NCBI GenBank assembly: GCA_963817785.1
Contig: CAWFPL010000006.1
Coordinates: forward strand, 124,001-188,000
Source of the DNA: JAKALD01 sp963817785
Lineage (GTDB): Bacteria > Pseudomonadota > Gammaproteobacteria > Burkholderiales > SG8-39
Direction: 5' to 3'
Length of the DNA: 64,000 nucleotides
A model generated the notes under the pieces. That model searched no databases, was not told the DNA's origin, and saw only the letters and a list, made by a program, of their open reading frames with translations. Numbering within the stretch: the stretch's first letter is position 1; each line of letters starts with the position of its first letter. Shown one piece after another: positions 38,121 through 47,597 of this stretch. The position numbers and the translations under genes are program-made.

Positions 38121-40211
38121 ATGGCCAGCACCGATCCCCTTGCCGACGTCGCCCGGGCTCCCGCGGTCCTCACTTACCCGGGCAGCCCGTACCGCCTGCA
38201 CGAGCTTTACCTGCCCGCGGGCGATCAGCCCGAGGCGATCGCCAAGCTGGTGGAAGGCGTGCAGGACGGCCTCGCGTTCCAGACGCTGCTCGGGGTGACC
38301 GGCTCCGGCAAGACCTACACCATGGCCAACGCGATCGCGCGCCTGGGACGACCGGCGATGGTGCTCGCGCCGAACAAGACGCTGGCGGCGCAGCTGTACG
38401 CCGAGTTCCGCGAATTCTTCCCGGAGAACGCGGTCGAGTACTTCGTCTCGTACTACGACTACTACCAGCCCGAGGCCTACGTGCCGTCGCGCGACCTGTA
38501 CATCGAGAAGGACTCCTCGATCAACGAGCACATCGAGCAGATGCGGCTATCGGCCACCAAGTCGCTGCTCGAGCGGCGCGACTGCGTGATTGTCGCCACG
38601 GTGTCGGCGATCTACGGCATCGGCGACCCGTCCGAGTATCACGGCATGATCCTGCACCTGCGCCAGGGCGAGAAGCTCGCGCAGCGCGACGTGCTGCGGC
38701 GGCTGGTGGCGATGCAGTACGAAAGGAACGAGCTTGACTTCCGGCGCGGTACCTTCCGCGTGCGCGGCGACGTGATCGACGTGTTCCCCGCCGAGCACGC
38801 CGAGCACGCGGTGCGCATCGCGCTGTTCGACGACGAGATCGAGTCGCTGCAGCTGTTCGATCCGCTCACCGGGCGCGCGACGCACGGTCTGGCGCGCTTC
38901 ACCGTGTACCCGTCGAGCCATTACGTGACGCCGCGCGAGACGACCCTGCGAGCGGTCGAGGCGATCAAGAGGGAGCTGGCCGCGCGCATCGAGTTCTTCC
39001 AGCGCCAGGGCAGGCTGGTCGAGGCGCAGCGCATCGAGCAACGCACGCGCTTCGACCTGGAGATGCTCGCCGAGCTGGGCTTCTGCAAGGGCATCGAGAA
39101 CTACTCGCGCCACCTCTCGGGGCGCAAGGCGGGCGAGCCGCCGCCCACGCTCATCGATTACCTGGCGCACGACGCGCTGATGTTCATCGACGAGAGCCAC
39201 GTCACCATCGGGCAGCTGGGCGGCATGTACCGCGGCGACCGCTCGCGCAAGGAGAACCTGGTGGAGTACGGTTTTCGCCTGCCCTCGGCGCTCGACAATC
39301 GGCCGCTGCGCTTCGACGAGTTCGAAAAGATCGTGCGCCAGACGATCTTCGTCTCGGCCACGCCCGCCGCGTACGAGCGCCAGAAATCGGCCCAGGTGGT
39401 CGAGCAGGTGGTGCGCCCGACCGGCCTGGTCGATCCGCAGCTGTCCGTGCGCCCGGCCACGACGCAGGTCGATGACCTGCTCTCGGAGATCCACCTGCGC
39501 GTGCGGAAAAACGAGCGCGTGCTGGTGACCACGCTCACCAAGCGCATGGCCGAGGAGCTGACCGACTACCTCGCCGAGCACGGCGTGCGGGTGCGTTACC
39601 TGCACTCGGAGGTGGATACCGTGGAGCGGGTGGAGATCATCCGCGACCTGCGGCTGGGCGAGTTCGACGTGCTGGTCGGGATCAACCTGCTGCGCGAGGG
39701 GCTCGACTTGCCCGAGGTGTCGCTGGTGGCGATCCTCGACGCGGACAAGGAAGGCTTCCTGCGCTCGGAGCGCTCGCTGATCCAGACCATCGGCCGCGCG
39801 GCGCGCCACCTGAACGGCGCGGCGATCCTGTACGCCGACGTCATGACCGACTCGATGCGCAACGCGATCGGCGAGACCGAGCGGCGGCGGCGCAAGCAGG
39901 TCGCCTACAACGAGGCGCACGGCATCACGCCGAAGGGCGTTTCCAAGCGCATCAAGGACCTGATCGACGGGGTGTACGACGCCGGCCATGCCGCGGAGCA
40001 GCTGCAGACGGCGCAGGCGGAGGCGCGCTACGAGGCGATGAGCGAGAAGCAGGTCGCGCGCGAAATCCGGCAGCTGGAAAAGCTGATGCTCGAGCACGCG
40101 AAGAACCTGGAGTTCGAGAAGGCGGCCAAGGCGCGCGACCAGCTGATGGAGCTCAGGAAGCGGGTGTTCGGCAGCGCCGCGCTCGCCCCGGAGGAAACCG
40201 CCGCAGAGTGA
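38121..40211 (+). CDS. uvrB: Excinuclease ABC subunit B
   Basis: A 696-residue UvrB. It has Walker A GVTGSGKTYT, the beta-hairpin block EYFVSYYDYYQPEAYVPS, DEXX-type helicase motif FIDESHVT, and helicase motif VI QTIGRAARH. The C-terminal UVR domain (RQLEKLMLEHAKNLEFEKAA) that meets UvrC is present. Cytoplasmic; opens DNA at lesions and loads UvrC in nucleotide excision repair. The ATG at 38121 (MASTDPLADVA) is preferred; an in-frame ATG at 38082 would add 13 residues. Divergent from the aminotransferase gene. Confidence 0.97.
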   Translation: MASTDPLADVARAPAVLTYPGSPYRLHELYLPAGDQPEAIAKLVEGVQDGLAFQTLLGVTGSGKTYTMANAIARLGRPAMVLAPNKTLAAQLYAEFREFFPENAVEYFVSYYDYYQPEAYVPSRDLYIEKDSSINEHIEQMRLSATKSLLERRDCVIVATVSAIYGIGDPSEYHGMILHLRQGEKLAQRDVLRRLVAMQYERNELDFRRGTFRVRGDVIDVFPAEHAEHAVRIALFDDEIESLQLFDPLTGRATHGLARFTVYPSSHYVTPRETTLRAVEAIKRELAARIEFFQRQGRLVEAQRIEQRTRFDLEMLAELGFCKGIENYSRHLSGRKAGEPPPTLIDYLAHDALMFIDESHVTIGQLGGMYRGDRSRKENLVEYGFRLPSALDNRPLRFDEFEKIVRQTIFVSATPAAYERQKSAQVVEQVVRPTGLVDPQLSVRPATTQVDDLLSEIHLRVRKNERVLVTTLTKRMAEELTDYLAEHGVRVRYLHSEVDTVERVEIIRDLRLGEFDVLVGINLLREGLDLPEVSLVAILDADKEGFLRSERSLIQTIGRAARHLNGAAILYADVMTDSMRNAIGETERRRRKQVAYNEAHGITPKGVSKRIKDLIDGVYDAGHAAEQLQTAQAEARYEAMSEKQVAREIRQLEKLMLEHAKNLEFEKAAKARDQLMELRKRVFGSAALAPEETAAE

Positions 40212-40221
40212 GCGGGGGCGC

Positions 40222-40749
40222 TCACAGCCGCTTCACCACGCGCACCACGCGCGGATCCTGCGGCGCCGGCTCGGCCTCGAAGCCGAGGGCGCGCACGAAG
40301 CGCAGCATCCTGGCATTCTCGCCCGCCACCAGCCCGGCCACGCTCTTCAGCCCGTGGGCACGGGCGGCGCGAAACAGCGCCTCCATGAGCAGCCCGGCGA
40401 CGCCGGTGCCTTGCCAGGCGTCCGCGACCACGATCGCGAACTCGCCGGTCCGCCCGTCGGGCTCCACCACGTAGCGCGCTTCGCCCACGGCCTGTTCGCC
40501 GGCGGCGCTCTGTACCGTCGCCAGGAAGGCCATGTGCCGCGCGTAATCGACGTCGGTGAGAAAGCCGATCAGCTGGGGCGAGGGCGCCTGCGCCGACTGC
40601 TTGAAGCGCAGGCGGCGGGCGTCCTCCGACAGGCCGTCGAGGAGCGCGCGCGTCAGCCCGGCATCCTGCGGCCGCATCGGCCGGATGGTGACCGCGGTAC
40701 CGCTGGCGAGGCGGTGCTCGCGCACCAGATGCGCGGGATAGTCAGCCAC
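40222..40749 (-). CDS. GNAT-family acetyltransferase
   Basis: A 175-residue GNAT protein. The acetyl-CoA-binding motif A is VVADAWQGTGVAGLLMEALF, and VAGENARMLRFVRALGF is the typical C-terminal motif. It starts inside the end of fadD (8-bp overlap) and so is expressed with it. The pattern VREHRLASGTAVTIRPMRPQ at the N-terminus resembles the acetyltransferase domain of protein lysine acetyltransferases, so it may regulate acyl-CoA synthetases by acetylation; that is inference. Target unknown. Confidence 0.85.
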   Translation of the reverse strand: MADYPAHLVREHRLASGTAVTIRPMRPQDAGLTRALLDGLSEDARRLRFKQSAQAPSPQLIGFLTDVDYARHMAFLATVQSAAGEQAVGEARYVVEPDGRTGEFAIVVADAWQGTGVAGLLMEALFRAARAHGLKSVAGLVAGENARMLRFVRALGFEAEPAPQDPRVVRVVKRL

Positions 40750-42448
40750 GCGCGGCGCCCGGGCCGTGACGCGCGGCCTCCTCCTTGAGCTGCCGGTGCA
40801 GGATCTTGCCGATCGGCGACTTGGGCAGCGCGTCGCGGAATTCGATGCGCTTGGGCTGCTTGTAGCCGGTGAGCTGCCGCGCGCAATGCTCGCGCAGCGC
40901 CTCGGCGCCGAGCGCGGGATCCTTCTTCACCACGTACAACGCGACCGCTTCGCCGCTGCGCTCGTCGGGGATGCCGACCGCGGCGACGTCCTTGACGCCC
41001 GGGTGCAGCATCACCGCGTCCTCGATTTCGCTCGGGTAGGCCTTGAAGCCGGACACCACGATGACGTCCTTCTTGCGATCGAGCAGCTCGACGTAGCCGC
41101 GCGTGTCCATGCGCCCCATGTCGCCGGTGCGCAGCCAGCCCTGCGCGGTGAACGGGTGCGCGTTCGCCTCGGGCGCGTTCCAGTAGCCGCGCATCACCTG
41201 CGGTCCGCGCACGCAGATCTCGCCGCTCTCGCCGGGGGCAAGCTCGGCGCCGGCTTCGTCCAGGATCGCGACCTCGGTCGAGGGCAGCGGCAGCCCGATC
41301 TTGCCGCTGAACTCCGGCGTGTCGAAGCGGTTGCAGCACACGTTCGGCGAGGCCTCGGTGAGCCCGTAGCCTTCGACCAGCGGAACGCCCATCACCTGCA
41401 GCCAGCGCTCGGCGACCGCGCGCTGCACCGCCATGCCGCCCGCCACCGCGACCTTGAGCGCGCCGCGGTTCGCGGCGGGCACCGCGCCGAAACCCGCCGT
41501 CTCGAGCAAGGCCTTGAACAGCGTGTTCACCCCGCTGATGGCGGTGAAGCGCGTGCGCCTGAGCTCGGCGACGAAGCGCGGCAAGTCGCGCGGATTGGTG
41601 ATCAGCACGTTGTTGCCGCCGAGCTTCACGAACACGAGCAAGTTGGCGGTGAGCGCGAACACGTGGTAGAGGGGCAGGGCGGTGATCACCGTTTCCTCGC
41701 CCGGCTCGAGGGCCACGCCGATCCAGGCCGCGGTCTGCTCGACGTTCGCGACCATGTTGCCGTGGCTGAGGATCGCCGCCTTCGGGGTCCCCGTGGTGCC
41801 CCCGGTGTACTGCAGAAAGGCGATGTCCTCGGGGCCCAGGGCGACCTCGTTCGGAGCCCGGCGCGAGCCCTCGCCGAGCGCCGCGCGCAGCCCGGTCGCG
41901 CCCGCAATGCGCCAGGGCGGGACCATGCGCCTGACGCGCTTGACGACGAAATTGGTCAGCCAGCGCTTGGGCGCCGCGAACAGGTCTCCGAGCTGCGTCG
42001 TGAGGACGTGGCGCACGCCGGTGCCGGGCAGCGCCTGCTCGAGCGTATGCGCGAAGTTCTCGATCACCACGATGGCGGCGGCGCCGCTGTCGGCGAGCTG
42101 GTAGTGCAGCTCGGGCGCCGTGTACAGAGGGTTTACGTTCACCACCACCAGCCCGGCGCGCAGCGCTCCGAACAGCGTCACCGGGTATTGCAAGCAGTTC
42201 GGCAGCATGATCGCGATGCGCTCGCCCTTGCCGAGCGCCAGCCGGGTCTGCAGGAAAGCGGCGAAGTCGCGCGACAGCCGGTCGAGCTCGCGATAGGTGA
42301 GGCTTGCGCCCAGGTTGCTGAAGGCGGCGCGGTCGCGGAAACGGGTGCAGCTGCGCTCCAGCAGGTCCTTGAGCGATGCGTAGGGGCGAACGTCGACCTC
42401 GGGTGGGACGCCCGGGGGATAGGAGCTGAGCCAGATCTTCGATGTCAT
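40742..42448 (-). CDS. fadD: Long-chain acyl-CoA synthetase
   Basis: A 568-residue adenylating enzyme of the FadD type. AMP-binding motif FLQYTGGTTGTPKA, then VEGYGLTEASP and LRTGDMGRMD, and the C-terminal PKSPIGKILHR with the catalytic Lys. It activates free fatty acids to CoA thioesters at the inner membrane. ATG 42448 (MTSKIWLSSYPPGV) is the likely start; an upstream in-frame ATG would add 6 residues. It is 143 bp downstream of rne on the same strand and overlaps the GNAT gene. Confidence 0.93.
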   Translation of the reverse strand: MTSKIWLSSYPPGVPPEVDVRPYASLKDLLERSCTRFRDRAAFSNLGASLTYRELDRLSRDFAAFLQTRLALGKGERIAIMLPNCLQYPVTLFGALRAGLVVVNVNPLYTAPELHYQLADSGAAAIVVIENFAHTLEQALPGTGVRHVLTTQLGDLFAAPKRWLTNFVVKRVRRMVPPWRIAGATGLRAALGEGSRRAPNEVALGPEDIAFLQYTGGTTGTPKAAILSHGNMVANVEQTAAWIGVALEPGEETVITALPLYHVFALTANLLVFVKLGGNNVLITNPRDLPRFVAELRRTRFTAISGVNTLFKALLETAGFGAVPAANRGALKVAVAGGMAVQRAVAERWLQVMGVPLVEGYGLTEASPNVCCNRFDTPEFSGKIGLPLPSTEVAILDEAGAELAPGESGEICVRGPQVMRGYWNAPEANAHPFTAQGWLRTGDMGRMDTRGYVELLDRKKDVIVVSGFKAYPSEIEDAVMLHPGVKDVAAVGIPDERSGEAVALYVVKKDPALGAEALREHCARQLTGYKQPKRIEFRDALPKSPIGKILHRQLKEEAARHGPGAARG

Positions 42449-42591
42449 CGGCCGCACCGTCGGCAATCGAACGGGGCACCGCCGCGGGCAAGACCGCGCG
42501 GCGCCCGGAATATCAATACCGGTGCGCCGCGTGGGCCGGGTTGACCTGCATCAAGCGCGGGCTCGGTCCGCGCGCAGCGCGCAGCGCGCGC

Positions 42592-45306
42592 TTACTTGTT
42601 GCGCGTCTCGACCTGTACGAGCTCTGCTTCTGCCGAAGAGCGCGGGCGCTCGCGCCGCGGGCGCCCGAGATGCTCGGGCGCGGCGTCCGGGGCGGCCGCG
42701 ACGGCCTTGCCGGGGGCGGTCTCGATCATGACCAGCCCGGTGCGCGCAAGCTGCTCGCCGGCATCCACCGCCTGCACCGGCGCGGGACGCGTCGCGGCAG
42801 GCGCGACCGGTGCCGGTCGAGGAGCGGCCTCGGGCGCGGGGAGCGGAGCAGCCACCGGCGGCGCCAGCGTGACGACCGGCTCCTGCGGCTTGGGCGCTTC
42901 GACGTGGACTTCCTCGCGGACCTCCTCGCGGACTTCCTCGCGGACTTCCTCGCGCGCCGGTTCGTGGTGCGGGAACGCGGACCGTTCCGGCGCCGCAAAG
43001 GAGCGCTCGGTCGGTTCCGGAGCTTGCGTCAGCGGAGCGACTTCCACCGGCTGCGGGGCTGCGCCTTGCGGGTGCTCGCCGGCGGGCGTTTGCTCGGGGC
43101 GGCGTTCGCGATGCCGGTCGCGGCCGCCGCGGCCGCCGCGACGGCCGCGGCGCTGCTCTTCGCCTTCGCCGCCCTGCGGGGGCACGCCGGGGAGCGCTTC
43201 GGTCGGACGCTCAGCGCGCGGCTGCTGGGCGGGCCTCGGAGGACGCGGCTCGTGGCGGCGCTGCTCGCCCGGACGTTGTTCGCCGCGGCGTTGCTCGCCG
43301 GGACGCTGATCCCGCGGGCCACGCTGTTCGGGTCTTTGCGGCTGGCCGGGCTGCGCATCGCGGCGCTCCGGGCGCGGCTCGCGCTGCTCGCGGCGCCCTT
43401 CGCGCTCTCCCGGACGGCGCTCGCGCCGCTCGTGATGGCGCTGCCCGTCACGCGGTGCCGGACGCTCGCCGCGCGGCCTCGTCTCCGCCGCGGGGGAGGG
43501 TGCGGCCGCCGTCTCGGCGGGTTTTTCCAGTTTGAACCAGCCCAGAATGCGGTGAATGATTCCGGATCGGATTTCCTCACTGGCGGGCGCGGGGCGAGGT
43601 GCCGGCCGGCGCGCGGCCTGCGCACGCGGCTCGCGGCGCTCCTCCGGGCGCGGCTCGGGCACGTTCGGCGCCGGCTGGTCCGGCGTGATGCCCTTGACCA
43701 CCGCTTCCTGGCGCTCGCGCTTGGGCTCGCTCGGCGCGCCGGGTGCGGCGGCTTCTTCCGGCTGCTCGACCAGCTCGTAGCTCGCCGGCACGTGTTCCAT
43801 CTCGTTCAGCTCGTCGTGGCGCAACCGCTGCACCTTGTAATGCGGCGTCTCGAGGTGCGGGCTCGGTACCAGGACGATGTTCACCCTGAGCCGCGCCTCG
43901 AGCTTCTGGATCTCGCCGCGCTTCTCGTTGAGCAGGAAGCTCGCTACGTCGACCGGCACATGGGCGTGCACCGCGCCGGTGTTCTCCTTCATCGCCTCTT
44001 CCTGCAGGATGCGCAGCAGGTGCAGCGCCGTGGACTCGGTGCCGCGGATGAACCCGGTGCCGCTGCAGCGCGGGCAGTTGATGTGCGCGGTCTCCTCGAG
44101 CGAGGGACGCAGCCGCTGGCGCGACAACTCCATCAGGCCAAAGCGCGAGATCTTGCCGATCTGCACCCGGGCCCGGTCGTAGCGCAGCGCCTCGCGGAAG
44201 CGATTCTCCACCTCCCGCTGGTTGCGCTGCGACTCCATGTCGATGAAGTCGACCACGATCAGCCCGCCCAGGTCGCGCAAGCGCAGCTGGCGCGCCACCT
44301 CGTCGGCGGCCTCGAGGTTGGTCTTCAGCGCGGTCTCCTCGATGTCGTGGCCCTTGGTGGCCCGCGCCGAGTTGACGTCGATCGCGACTAGCGCCTCGGT
44401 GTGGTCGATCACGACCGCGCCGCCCGAAGGCAGGTTGACGTGCCGGGCGTAGGCGCTCTCGATCTGGTGCTCGATCTGAAAGCGCGAGAACAGCGGCACG
44501 TCGTCGCGATACAGCTTCACCTTGCCGACGTTGCCGGGCATCACGATCTGCATGAATGCCCGCGCCTGATCGTAGATGTCCTCGATGTCGATCAGGATCT
44601 CGCCGATGTCGGGCTGAAAGTAATCGCGGATGGCGCGGATCACCAGGCTCGACTCGAGGTAGATGAGGAACGGCTTGGGGACGTACTTGCCGTCCGCGCC
44701 CGGAGTGCGGTCGTTCGCCGCGGCCTCGATCGCGTGCCACAGCTGCAACAGGTAGTTGAGATCCCAGTTCAGCTCCTCGGGCGAGCGCCCGATGGCCGCG
44801 GTGCGGGCGATGACGCTCATGCCCTCCGGCAGCTGGAGCTGGTCCAGGGTGTCGCGCAGCTCGTTGCGGTCCTCGCCCTCGACGCGGCGCGAAACCCCGC
44901 CGCCGCGCGGGTTGTTGGGCATCAGGACCAGGTAGCGGCCGGCGAGGCTGATGAAGGTGGTCAGCGCGGCGCCCTTGGTGCCGCGCTCGTCCTTCTCCAC
45001 CTGGACGATCAGCTCCTGGCCTTCGCGCAGGGCGTCCTGGATTCTGGCCGTGCCGACCTCGACGTCGGCGCGGAAGAAGGCCTTTGCGACCTCCTTGAAC
45101 GGCAGGAACCCGTGCCGCTCCTCGCCGTAATCGACGAACGCGGCCTCGAGACTGGGCTCGATGCGGGTGATGACGCCCTTGTAGATATTGCTCTTGCGCT
45201 GCTCCCGTGATGCGGATTCGATGTCCAGGTCGACGAGCTTTTGTCCGTCGACGATGGCGACGCGCAACTCTTCCTGCTGCGTCGCATTGAATAGCATTCT
45301 TTTCAC
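42592..45306 (-). CDS. rne: Ribonuclease E
   Basis: A 904-residue RNase E. The N-terminal catalytic half has the S1 domain (residues about 38-120), the catalytic aspartates D310 (LVAIDVNS) and D353 (IVVDFIDM), and the Zn-link CPRC (C415, C418). From about residue 530 it is a disordered, Arg/Pro/Glu-rich tail with many RRE and PEQ-type repeats, as expected of the degradosome scaffold. A short 12-bp tandem (E-E-V-R) sits near the C-terminus. It is divergent from rluC, the usual neighbour. AGGAGAA precedes the ATG at 45306. Confidence 0.97.
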   Translation of the reverse strand: MKRMLFNATQQEELRVAIVDGQKLVDLDIESASREQRKSNIYKGVITRIEPSLEAAFVDYGEERHGFLPFKEVAKAFFRADVEVGTARIQDALREGQELIVQVEKDERGTKGAALTTFISLAGRYLVLMPNNPRGGGVSRRVEGEDRNELRDTLDQLQLPEGMSVIARTAAIGRSPEELNWDLNYLLQLWHAIEAAANDRTPGADGKYVPKPFLIYLESSLVIRAIRDYFQPDIGEILIDIEDIYDQARAFMQIVMPGNVGKVKLYRDDVPLFSRFQIEHQIESAYARHVNLPSGGAVVIDHTEALVAIDVNSARATKGHDIEETALKTNLEAADEVARQLRLRDLGGLIVVDFIDMESQRNQREVENRFREALRYDRARVQIGKISRFGLMELSRQRLRPSLEETAHINCPRCSGTGFIRGTESTALHLLRILQEEAMKENTGAVHAHVPVDVASFLLNEKRGEIQKLEARLRVNIVLVPSPHLETPHYKVQRLRHDELNEMEHVPASYELVEQPEEAAAPGAPSEPKRERQEAVVKGITPDQPAPNVPEPRPEERREPRAQAARRPAPRPAPASEEIRSGIIHRILGWFKLEKPAETAAAPSPAAETRPRGERPAPRDGQRHHERRERRPGEREGRREQREPRPERRDAQPGQPQRPEQRGPRDQRPGEQRRGEQRPGEQRRHEPRPPRPAQQPRAERPTEALPGVPPQGGEGEEQRRGRRGGRGGRDRHRERRPEQTPAGEHPQGAAPQPVEVAPLTQAPEPTERSFAAPERSAFPHHEPAREEVREEVREEVREEVHVEAPKPQEPVVTLAPPVAAPLPAPEAAPRPAPVAPAATRPAPVQAVDAGEQLARTGLVMIETAPGKAVAAAPDAAPEHLGRPRRERPRSSAEAELVQVETRNK

Positions 45307-45665
45307 TTGCTGTTCTCCTGCGCTCGCAGGGGAACCGGCGGTCCGTCGGTCAGTGCTCTCCTAGTCCTTACCAGTCAGTCCAGATTGCGATGGGGCGACC
45401 TGTTGGGCCTATGAAAATGCCGGCGGCGGCCGGAATCCAGGCACCCTTCCTTAAGGGGTGCGAATGAATTTCCGCGGGGGAAACCCCTTGCGCGCGCTTC
45501 TAGTAGTATCGCTACTTCCGGTGAGCGAGATTAACCACTGCTTCAGGCCCGGCTACGGCCGAGCAGGAGGCGGGTTGCAGGTTCCGGCCGCGGAGCCAGC
45601 GGCTCATTGCGCCTCGGTGCGCCTGTGCCTCGCAACTCGAAGCAAGTCCACGGATTATACGGAAA
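45307..45665. other. rne-rluC divergent intergenic region
   Basis: About 360 bp that must hold the promoter and long leader of rne on the minus strand and the promoter of rluC on the plus strand. In many bacteria the rne leader is the site where RNase E controls its own mRNA. A hairpin with arms GCACCC and GGGTGC-like (45441-45461) is visible. No gene is seen here. Confidence 0.5.
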
Positions 45666-46610
45666 ATGAACGAGTTAAGTAAAGCTCGCGCGACCGCGCT
45701 CGAAGTCGGCGAAGAAAGCGTCGCGCAGCGTATCGACAACTTCCTGTTGCGCCGCCTCAAGGGAGTGCCCAAGAGCCACGTCTACCGGGTGCTGCGCAGC
45801 GGCGAGGTGCGGGTCAACAGTGCCCGGGTGCAGCCGGACTACCGCCTGCGCCTCGGCGATCGCGTCCGCGTGCCGCCGGTGCGCACCGCCGAGCCGGGGC
45901 GCAGGCCGGCGGCGCCACCGCTGGACCTGCCGGTCGTCCACGAGGACGCGGCGCTGCTGGTGATCGACAAGCCGCCCGGGCTGGCGGTGCACGGCGGCAG
46001 CGGGGTGAGCTTTGGCGCCATCGAGTCGCTGCGTGCGGCGCGCCCCCAGGCGAAGGTGCTCGAGCTCGCGCACCGCTTGGACCGCGACACCTCGGGCCTG
46101 CTGATGGTGGCCAAGAAGCGCGCGGCGCTGGTCGAGCTGCATCGCATGCTGCGCGAGGGCGAAGTGAAGAAGACCTACGTGGCGGTCGCCGCCGGCCGCT
46201 GGACGGGGGCCGAGCGCGAGATCCGCGCGCCGCTGCGCAAGTTCGTCACCGCCGGGGGCGAGCGCCGGGTGAGCGTGCAGCGCGAGGGCATGCAGGCGGT
46301 GACCCGCGTGCGCCCCCTGGCGATCGGCGAGGCGTTCAGTCTGCTCGAAATCCGGCTGCTCACCGGGCGCACGCACCAGATCCGCGTCCACCTCGCCCAC
46401 GTCGGCCATCCGATCGCGGGCGACGACAAGTACGGCGATTTCGAGTTGAACCGCAGGCTGGCCAAGCAAGGCGTGAAGCGACTGCTGCTGCACGCGCAGC
46501 GCCTGTCGTTCGCCCATCCCGTCTCGGGCGAGCGCGTGCGGCTGGTCTCGCCCTTGCCGCAGGACATGCGGCGCTTCATCGCGGCGCACTTTCCGGGCCA
46601 TGAGCTCTGA
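45666..46610 (+). CDS. rluC: Ribosomal large subunit pseudouridine synthase C-type
   Basis: A 314-residue RluA-family pseudouridine synthase. An S4 domain (QRIDNFLLRRLKGVPKSHVY) is followed by the catalytic core with the essential Asp in HRLDRDTSGLL and the conserved LLTGRTHQIRVHLAHVGHPI. The RluC subgroup modifies U955, U2504 and U2580 of 23S rRNA in E. coli. The assignment to RluC rests on its place beside rne. Its end overlaps the phosphatase gene by 11 bp. Confidence 0.93.
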   Translation: MNELSKARATALEVGEESVAQRIDNFLLRRLKGVPKSHVYRVLRSGEVRVNSARVQPDYRLRLGDRVRVPPVRTAEPGRRPAAPPLDLPVVHEDAALLVIDKPPGLAVHGGSGVSFGAIESLRAARPQAKVLELAHRLDRDTSGLLMVAKKRAALVELHRMLREGEVKKTYVAVAAGRWTGAEREIRAPLRKFVTAGGERRVSVQREGMQAVTRVRPLAIGEAFSLLEIRLLTGRTHQIRVHLAHVGHPIAGDDKYGDFELNRRLAKQGVKRLLLHAQRLSFAHPVSGERVRLVSPLPQDMRRFIAAHFPGHEL

Positions 46611-47262
46611 GGCGCGCTACCGGCTGATCGTGTTCGACTGGGACGGAACCCTGATCGATTCCGCGGCCACGATCGTGGAGTGCATCCAGCAGGCCAGCCG
46701 CGAGATGGGGCTGCCGGTGCCCGACCGGCAGACCGCGAGTCACGTGATCGGGCTGGGCCTGCACGACTCGCTGCGGCTGGCGGTGCCGTCGCTGCCGCCC
46801 GAGCGCTACGCGGATTTCGCCGCGTTCTATCGCCGGCATTTCCTCGAGCGCGAGGATGCGATGGCGATTTTCCCCGGCGTGCGCGAGCTGCTCGAACGCC
46901 TGCACGCGAGCGGCCGGCTGCTCGCGGTGGCGACCGGCAAGAGCCGGCACGGCCTGGACCGGGCGCTGCAGGCGAGCGGGCTCGACGGCTGCTTCGCCGC
47001 TTCGCGCTGCGCGGACGAGACCAATCCGAAGCCCCACCCGGCGATGCTGCTCGAGCTGATGCAGCAGCTCGCGGTGGCGCCGGGGCGCGCGCTGATGGTC
47101 GGCGACACCTCGCACGACCTGGAAATGGCCGGCGGCGCCGGTGTCGACGCGGTGGCGGTCACCTACGGCGCGCATCCGGAGGCGGCGCTGCGCGCGCTCG
47201 AGCCGCGCGGCTGCGTCGCGAGCGTCGCGGAGCTGGCCGCATGGCTGGACGCGCACGCCTGA
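46600..47262 (+). CDS. HAD-family phosphatase (phosphoglycolate phosphatase-like)
   Basis: A 220-residue HAD hydrolase: FDWDGTLIDS with the nucleophile Asp, VATGKSRHG as motif II, KPHP as motif III and MVGDTSHDLEMA as motif IV. The cap between motifs I and II is of the Gph kind, so phosphoglycolate or another small phosphate ester is possible; the substrate is not decided by sequence. Start ATG 46600 overlaps the end of rluC, and the next gene starts inside its C-terminus, so this block is one operon. Confidence 0.9.
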   Translation: MSSEARYRLIVFDWDGTLIDSAATIVECIQQASREMGLPVPDRQTASHVIGLGLHDSLRLAVPSLPPERYADFAAFYRRHFLEREDAMAIFPGVRELLERLHASGRLLAVATGKSRHGLDRALQASGLDGCFAASRCADETNPKPHPAMLLELMQQLAVAPGRALMVGDTSHDLEMAGGAGVDAVAVTYGAHPEAALRALEPRGCVASVAELAAWLDAHA

Positions 47263-47597
47263 TCTGCGCCTCGGCCGCGCTGTCCGACGGCGGCGCGGGA
47301 ATGCGCTTCGAGATCGACTATCGCGGCGAGCACGCGCCCGCGTTCATCGTGCGATTCGGGGGGAGGGTGCACGCCTACCTCAACCGTTGCGCGCACCTGC
47401 CGATGGAGCTCGACTGGAGCGCGGGCGCGTTCTTCGATGCCGATGCGCACCATTTGGTATGCTCGACGCACGGGGCGGCCTACGCCGCAGACACCGGCCA
47501 GTGCCTGGGCGGGCCCTGCGACGGCACGCCGCTGGTGCGCCTGGCGGCCGAGGAGCGCGACGGCAACGTTTACTACATGGGGCTGCAACATGGCTGA
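47241..47597 (+). CDS. Rieske [2Fe-2S] protein, 118 aa
   Basis: A 118-residue Rieske protein with ligands in NRCAHLPMELDW and VCSTHGAAYAADTG. Start ATG 47241 (MAGRARLICASAALSDGGAG) lies within the end of the phosphatase gene, as in related genomes; starting at the later ATG (MRFEIDYRG) would cut a conserved N-terminal strand. It overlaps the following sppA start by 8 bp. A small soluble electron-transfer or redox-sensing role is likely; the partner is not known. Separate family from the Rieske ferredoxin at 9985. Confidence 0.88.
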   Translation: MAGRARLICASAALSDGGAGMRFEIDYRGEHAPAFIVRFGGRVHAYLNRCAHLPMELDWSAGAFFDADAHHLVCSTHGAAYAADTGQCLGGPCDGTPLVRLAAEERDGNVYYMGLQHG

